Assembly (NCBI GenBank): GCA_902769875.1 | Contig: CACXQV010000004.1 | Span: 1-64,000, forward strand | Source of the DNA: an uncultured Bacteroidia bacterium | GTDB taxonomy: Bacteria; Bacteroidota; Bacteroidia; Bacteroidales; F082 | Reading direction: 5' to 3' | DNA: 64,000 bases | Shown: piece by piece, positions 59,550 to 64,000 of the stretch | How positions within the stretch are numbered: position 1 is the stretch's first letter | Layout: every line of letters starts with the position of its first letter | The notes under the pieces: model-generated | The model's database searches: none | What the model was told of the DNA's origin: nothing | What the model saw: only the letters and a program-made list of their open reading frames with translations | Made by a program: the position numbers and the translations under genes

Positions 59550-59636
59550 CGTCATTGCGGGCTTGACCCGCAATCTCCCAAGCGTGAAAGACTGTCTTCG
59601 CGCATAGGAGATGGCGGATTTTTGTCCGCCATGACG
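59550..59636. repeat. 87-bp palindromic element between ntpB and ntpD
   Basis: Outer ends CGTCAT and ATGACG form an inverted repeat. Inside are two hairpins, ATTGCGGG-CTTGA-CCCGCAAT (59554-59574) and ATGGCGGA-TTTTTG-TCCGCCAT (59611-59632). It is a REP- or MITE-like unit in the 168-bp spacer; similar CGTCATTGCGGG elements are known from many bacteria. Confidence 0.8.
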
Positions 59637-59689
59637 GTAAAAGGCGTTAGGGTAGTGAACCCCATGCACACATCCATTATAATGTAATC

Positions 59690-60301
59690 ATGGCCATCAA
59701 ATTTCAATATAACAAGACCTCGCTGAATGAGATGAACAAGCAGCTCAAGACGCGGACTCGTGCCCTCCCCACGCTGAAGAGCAAGGAGAGCGCGCTGCGC
59801 CTTGAGGTGAAGAAAGCCAAGCAACATTCGGAGAGCCTTGTCGCACAGTTAGAGGCTGAACTCAAGTCGTATGAGTATATGGCCCGGCTTTGGAATGAAT
59901 TTGAGCCAGGACTGATTTCCGTGACCGATGTCAAGCTGAAGACCGTCAAGATTGCGGGCGTGCCCGTGCCGTCTTTGGAAGAGGTGCTGTTCGACGTGAA
60001 GGACATCAACCTCTTCACCAAGCCGATGTGGTATGCCGACGGCGTTCAAATCCTGAAAAACTTGGCGCAGTTGGGCATCGAGTCGGAGGTCTATACCGAG
60101 GTGAGCCGCGTTTTGGACTACCAACGGAAAAAGACCACACAGAAAGTCAACCTTTACGAGAAGGTGCAAATTCCTGGCTACAACGAAGCCATACGTAAGA
60201 TCAAGCGATATATGGAAGACGCGGAGAACCTCGACAAGGCTTCGCAGAAAATCGTGAAAAACAAACACATAGAAGAGGAGGAGGCAGAATATGGTAACTG
60301 A
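59690..60301 (+). CDS. ntpD: V/A-type ATPase subunit D
   Basis: 203 residues. D is the central rotor shaft, a long antiparallel coiled coil. The N-terminus has Y-N-K-T-S-L-N-E-M-N and the closing helix N-E-A-I-R-K-I-K-R-Y-M-E-D-A-E. Its end overlaps ntpI by 11 bases if ATG 60291 is used. Confidence 0.93.
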   Translation: MAIKFQYNKTSLNEMNKQLKTRTRALPTLKSKESALRLEVKKAKQHSESLVAQLEAELKSYEYMARLWNEFEPGLISVTDVKLKTVKIAGVPVPSLEEVLFDVKDINLFTKPMWYADGVQILKNLAQLGIESEVYTEVSRVLDYQRKKTTQKVNLYEKVQIPGYNEAIRKIKRYMEDAENLDKASQKIVKNKHIEEEEAEYGN

Positions 60302-62063
60302 AATGACAAAATATGATTTCATCCTTATGAGCGGCGATGCCGATGCCTTCTTGGAGAAGTTGCAATCGGTGGGCGTGGTGGACATCACCCGCTCGCTGAA
60401 GCCCATCGACGAGAAATCGGAGAAGCTGTCGGCGCGGGCGGAGGTTTACCGCGATGCGCTTTCGGCTTTGAAGGAAGTCGAGAAAGCGGAAGACCCAGGC
60501 CAGAAGCCGACCGACTTCGCCGTGGAGGTGATGGAGACCGTGCGCGACAAGGAAGCCATCGAAGCCCAACTGCCGCAACTTCGCAAGGATGCGGATGAGT
60601 TGGTGCCTTGGGGTCAGTTCGACGCCAAGAGTTTCGACCGCCTCAAGGAAACCGGACTGAAACTCCACTTCTACAAGGCGAAAGCCATCGCCCCCGCTTG
60701 GAAAGAACAATATGCGCTGAGCGAGATTTCGAACCTCGGCGGCAACAGCTATTTCGTGGTCGTTTCCGATTCCGACGACTACGACTTCCCGCTGAAGGAA
60801 CTGCCTGCTCCCGACCGCGACTATGCCGCCATCGAGAAGCAAATTGCCGACTTGGAGGCGCAGGTGAAAGAAAAAGAACATCGTTTAGCCCAACTGAAAT
60901 GGCACGAACCTGTGATTCAAGCCGAGTTGGACAAGACTTTGTCGAAACTCGATTTGCATTTGGCCAATGTTGCGGGCGAGAAGGCTGCCGAAGACTATAT
61001 CACTGTCTTTGAAGGCTTTGCTCCCGCCGAAAACGAGCCTGCCTTGCACGATATGTTGGAAAAGGAAAACATCCTTTATTTGGTCGATAAGGCCAAAGCC
61101 GATGATAATCCGCCAATCAAGTTGAAAAACAACAAGTTTGTTTCGATGTTTGAGATGCTTACCGATATGTACGGTCGGCCCAAATACGACGAGTTCGACC
61201 CGACCGTGTTCATTTCCATCTTCTTTATGCTCTTTTTCGCCTTCTGCATGGGCGACGCGGGCTACGGCCTCGTGCTCATCTTGGCGAGCCTCGGGCTGAA
61301 GAAAGTGTTGGGCAAGATTGCGCCTCTCGGCGTGACCTTGGGCATTGCCACCACGGTCATCGGCTTGCTGTTCCACACCTTCTTCTCCACGGATATGCTC
61401 TCTTGGAAGTGCATCCCCGACGCGGTGAAGCGTTTCATGCTGCCTTCGCAGATTGCAGGCTATGACGGCACAATGGTTTTGGCCTTGCTCGTAGGTATCG
61501 TACACATCTGTCTCGCTATGATTGTCAAGACTTACCAAAGTACCAAGGTGAAAGGCTTCGCCAACTCCTTGGGCACTTGGGGCTGGACGTTGCTCATCGT
61601 GGGCGGTGTCATTGTGGGCGGTCTCGCCTTGATGGGCGTGATGGACAAGGCCCTGACGAAGTGGATTATCATCGTATTAGGCAGCCTCTCCGCCTTGGGC
61701 ATTTTCTTCCTCAACGACCTGAAACGCAATCCTTTGCTCAACTTCGGTTCAGGCTTGTGGGATACCTACAACACGGCCACGGGCTTGCTCGGCGACGTGT
61801 TGAGTTATTTGCGCTTGTACGCCTTGGGTTTGGCTGGTGCCAAACTTGGTGAGGCCTTCAATGCCATTGGCTTGCAAGCCCTTGGTGATGGCGGTTTCGG
61901 TTGGGTGGCTTTCATCCTCATCGTGGTCGTCGGCCATGTGCTCAATGTCGCCATGTGCGTGTTGGGTGCCTTCGTGCATCCCTTGCGACTCAACTTCCTC
62001 GAGTTCTTCAAAAACTCAGGTTACGAAGGAACGGGTAGGAGGTATAAACCATTACAATCATGA
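60291..62063 (+). CDS. ntpI: V/A-type ATPase subunit I
   Basis: 590 residues. The first ~330 residues are a soluble coiled-coil arm; then about seven membrane helices carry the ion path. The essential Arg is in L-S-Y-L-R-L-Y-A-L-G-L-A. ATG 60303 (M-T-K-Y-D) is an alternative start that avoids the overlap with ntpD. Confidence 0.94.
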   Translation: MVTEMTKYDFILMSGDADAFLEKLQSVGVVDITRSLKPIDEKSEKLSARAEVYRDALSALKEVEKAEDPGQKPTDFAVEVMETVRDKEAIEAQLPQLRKDADELVPWGQFDAKSFDRLKETGLKLHFYKAKAIAPAWKEQYALSEISNLGGNSYFVVVSDSDDYDFPLKELPAPDRDYAAIEKQIADLEAQVKEKEHRLAQLKWHEPVIQAELDKTLSKLDLHLANVAGEKAAEDYITVFEGFAPAENEPALHDMLEKENILYLVDKAKADDNPPIKLKNNKFVSMFEMLTDMYGRPKYDEFDPTVFISIFFMLFFAFCMGDAGYGLVLILASLGLKKVLGKIAPLGVTLGIATTVIGLLFHTFFSTDMLSWKCIPDAVKRFMLPSQIAGYDGTMVLALLVGIVHICLAMIVKTYQSTKVKGFANSLGTWGWTLLIVGGVIVGGLALMGVMDKALTKWIIIVLGSLSALGIFFLNDLKRNPLLNFGSGLWDTYNTATGLLGDVLSYLRLYALGLAGAKLGEAFNAIGLQALGDGGFGWVAFILIVVVGHVLNVAMCVLGAFVHPLRLNFLEFFKNSGYEGTGRRYKPLQS

Positions 62064-62071
62064 ATATGAAG

Positions 62072-62158
62072 AACTACGGATTATACAGATTAAACGGATG
62101 TCGGACAAGAAATCAAAAATTCTGAATTGGATCTGTAAAATCCGTGAAATCCGTAGTT
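62072..62158. repeat. 87-bp inverted-repeat element between ntpI and ntpK
   Basis: It begins AACTACGGATT and ends AATCCGTGAAATCCGTAGTT, so the ends are inverted copies of each other, and ACAGAT / ATCTGT pair further in. The last 20 bases recur exactly at 52751-52770, over the start of the SDR gene. Confidence 0.75.
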
Positions 62159-62194
62159 AGTATTGACAATCAACAATTAAACAATAATCAATAA

Positions 62195-62635
<441 letters not shown>

Positions 62636-62662
62636 TTTCCGAGAAGACAACCATTCAAAAGC

Positions 62663-62691
62663 AAAGGCGACTCCGTTTTGGGGTCGCCTTT
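62663..62691 (+). terminator. Terminator-like hairpin after ntpK
   Basis: AAAGGCGACTCC (62663-62674) pairs with GGGGTCGCCTTT (62680-62691) with one mismatch. The T run is short, so efficiency is uncertain. It lies 28 bp after the ntpK stop. Confidence 0.65.
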
Positions 62692-62734
62692 GGTGATTAA
62701 TTTGGCCACTATCCTTGTTTGGAGGAAAAATGTT

Positions 62735-62742
62735 TATATTTG
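62735..62742 (+). promoter_or_regulatory. -7 box of the DUF4160/DUF2442 pair
   Basis: TATATTTG matches TAnnTTTG and ends 19 nt before ATG 62762. It rules out the upstream in-frame start at 62678. Confidence 0.55.
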
Positions 62743-62761
62743 CAGGCGGAAAAACAAAGAA

Positions 62762-63055
62762 ATGGGACAACTTGCCTTCATAAAACTTTTCATGCTTGTG
62801 TCGATACCAACGGACAAAAATGACAATCGTCGGCATGTGCATGTGTTCTTTAGAAATGGCCGTCACCAACGATCTATAGCAAAGATTTGGATTGAGAAGA
62901 ATGGTGAGCAGTGTGTTGAAATCGCTGAATCGAAATTGTCGCAAAAGGAAAACAAAATGCTGGTGGAGGCAATATCCAAGAATTGGAAGTTCATAAATGA
63001 GCAGATTTCCCGTTGTTTTAATGGTGAAAAGACAATAGTTAGAAATATTGAATAA
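62762..63055 (+). CDS. DUF4160-like protein
   Basis: 97 residues. The start M-G-Q-L-A-F-I-K-L-F-M-L-V and the R-R-H-V-H-V-F-F-R-N-G segment match the DUF4160 family, where H-x-H-V is the hallmark. DUF4160 genes usually lie directly before a DUF2442 gene, as here, and such pairs have been proposed to be toxin-antitoxin-like; the activity is not settled. The gap to the next ATG is two bases. Confidence 0.75.
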   Translation: MGQLAFIKLFMLVSIPTDKNDNRRHVHVFFRNGRHQRSIAKIWIEKNGEQCVEIAESKLSQKENKMLVEAISKNWKFINEQISRCFNGEKTIVRNIE

Positions 63056-63057
63056 TT

Positions 63058-63297
63058 ATGTGTAAGATAAAGGAGACAAATGTGGGCATTAAAAGCCTCA
63101 ATTTCAGCGAATATCGAGGCAAATTGTGCGCGGTGCTGACTGACGGACGAGTTGTCATCGTGCCTATAAGCTTTTTCCCCGACATTAAGAAACTGTCAGT
63201 GAAGGAACGCGAGGACTGGATGATTCTTGATGACCAGTTTTTCACCTTCCATAACCTCAGCCGTGTTTATGCTGTTACGGATTTGATGAGGTTGTGA
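63058..63297 (+). CDS. DUF2442 protein
   Basis: 79 residues with the DUF2442 pattern: L-C-A-V-L-T-D-G-R-V-V-I-V-P followed by F-P-x-I and a short helix. It is the usual partner of DUF4160. No separate promoter is seen, so the two are co-transcribed. Function unknown. Confidence 0.8.
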   Translation: MCKIKETNVGIKSLNFSEYRGKLCAVLTDGRVVIVPISFFPDIKKLSVKEREDWMILDDQFFTFHNLSRVYAVTDLMRL

Positions 63298-63408
63298 ATC
63301 ATAGAGTTACATAAGAGAATAGAATCATTAGTTGAACCAAAATAATCAAACAAAAGAAAAAGATAAACCCAAAAGGCATATTATAATCAGATAGCACTTG
63401 TTGCTGTC

Positions 63409-63565
63409 CTTGACATCCACTTTTCCACTTGTCCTCGTTTGACGGGGGCAACTCTTCAAGGGCAAGTAAACAAATGCCGTACTTGGTACGGCGTGGAATA
63501 CTTGTTAGAAGAGTGGGCGTGGAAACCCGGATGTCAAGCAAGGAATTGATTCCACGCTGTTTTTT
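63409..63565 (+). ncRNA. Structured RNA, rod-like with a competing terminator
   Basis: Five nested stems: 63409-63418 with 63529-63538 (10 bp); 63423-63428 with 63519-63524; 63451-63457 with 63508-63514; 63463-63468 with 63499-63504; and the perfect GCCGTACTTGGTACGGC (63476-63492). The arm GCGTGGAA (63517-63524) can instead pair with TTCCACGC (63550-63557), which is followed by a T6 run (63560-63565), giving a terminator. No open frame fits. It could be a free RNA of the 6S type or a leader that controls the lipoprotein gene at 63651. No clear -7 box was found. Stretches 63298-63408 and 63566-63650 show nothing else. Confidence 0.6.
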
Positions 63566-63650
63566 GTTGGGTCAGATAGGTAATTCAAATCAATTAAATC
63601 AATAACAAACAATTAGAAGTTGCGCCCGTCACGGATTTAGGGTAAACAAA

Positions 63651-64000
63651 ATGAAACGTTTTTTCTTTTTAGTTGCAGTATGTGCAGCATTTTCATCATG
63701 TGCACCAACTACCTATTACCAAATGTACCAAGCACAACCGATTTCTGACATTTCAATGCAAGAAAACTGTATGGTTTTTGAAGATGAGAATTGTCAGATC
63801 CTCTATAACTTCTGGAAAGAGTATGGAGAAATAGGTTTTGTGTTCCATAACAAGACTTCAGAAAACATTTACTTGCATCTTGATGAGTGCTTTTATGTCG
63901 AGAATGGTGTAGCCTATGATTATTATCGAAATAGGGTCTTCACAAACAGCAGGTCTTATGTTGCGTCGAGTCAATTAACCAATATTTATGGTTCATATGT
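63651..64000 (+). CDS. Lipoprotein of unknown function (partial)
   Basis: The first 116 residues are in the window; the gene runs off the end. A lipoprotein signal with a lipobox F-S-S-C (Cys near residue 18) is followed by a Tyr-rich segment (T-Y-Y-Q-M-Y) and a domain with N-K-T-S-E-N-I-Y-L-H-L-D and several aromatic residues. Family not recognised. It lies 85 bases after the T run of the structured RNA, which may regulate it. Confidence 0.75.
   Translation, partial: MKRFFFLVAVCAAFSSCAPTTYYQMYQAQPISDISMQENCMVFEDENCQILYNFWKEYGEIGFVFHNKTSENIYLHLDECFYVENGVAYDYYRNRVFTNSRSYVASSQLTNIYGSY

Noticed and set aside
62678..63055. DUF4160 protein starting at 62678
   Set aside because: The -7 box at 62735-62742 lies inside that extension, so the start is 62762.
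63299..63541. Leftward 80-codon frame over the structured RNA
   Set aside because: No family or promoter; the stems explain this region better.

Overview
The window looks like a chromosomal segment of an anaerobic, probably gut- or rumen-associated member of the Bacteroidales. Evidence read from the sequence: promoters with the Bacteroidetes -7 box (TAnnTTTG) and few Shine-Dalgarno sites, a MurF-Alr fusion, type IX secretion (T9SS) C-terminal sorting domains, a DUF4296 lipoprotein, a serine palmitoyltransferase gene, and side-by-side F-type and V/A-type ATPase operons. No rRNA, tRNA or CRISPR was found. The species cannot be named from this sequence.

Layout. 1-6.5 kb: the end of a membrane-anchored protein, a two-gene unit with an S24-like protein, arrays of palindromic repeats, gtrA, queA, a secreted Cys/Lys-rich protein, a polyprenyl synthase and a lipoprotein. 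6.5-7.4 kb: an IS200/RAYT-type HUH transposase gene between two inverted arrays of REP-like hairpins. 7.4-15.9 kb: housekeeping genes (DUF4296 lipoprotein, recQ, kdsD, lptB, a PIN toxin-antitoxin pair, pssA, murF-alr). 15.6-17.6 kb: a glycosyltransferase cassette bracketed by a 250-bp duplication of the alr 3' end. 17.6-42.2 kb: four co-directional genes for giant T9SS-secreted proteins (1475, 1127, 1804 and 3666 residues). They share InlB-type repeats (30 in all), a recurring unnamed ~115-residue domain, a GWNW module and T9SS sorting domains. The largest begins with a C10 (streptopain-like) protease.

42.7-50.2 kb: the F-type ATP synthase operon, read leftward as atpD-atpC-AtpI-like-atpB-atpE-atpF-atpH-atpA-atpG. 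Three of its spacers are built from 7-bp tandem repeats, two of them folding into long hairpins. 50.3-53.6 kb: a GNAT protein, a serine palmitoyltransferase homologue and an SDR, probably a sphingolipid unit. 53.6-62.6 kb: a V/A-type ATPase operon (E, DUF2764, A, B, D, I, K) interrupted by a SatD-like/DUF3307 gene pair. That pair is preceded by five dyad-containing repeats spaced exactly 29 bp apart. The V-type K subunit keeps the known Na+ ligands while the F-type c subunit lacks the Na+ signature, so the cell may run separate Na+ and H+ rotary machines.

62.7-64 kb: a DUF4160/DUF2442 pair, a structured RNA of about 155 nt that ends in a terminator-like hairpin able to compete with its own stem, and the start of a lipoprotein gene that leaves the window.

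The strongest candidates for undescribed biology are the 29-bp operator-like array with SatD/DUF3307 inside the ATPase operon, the REP/transposase locus with covarying hairpins, the rod-shaped RNA near 63.5 kb, and the PIN toxin whose reading frame depends on a U_UUU_UUC slippery site.
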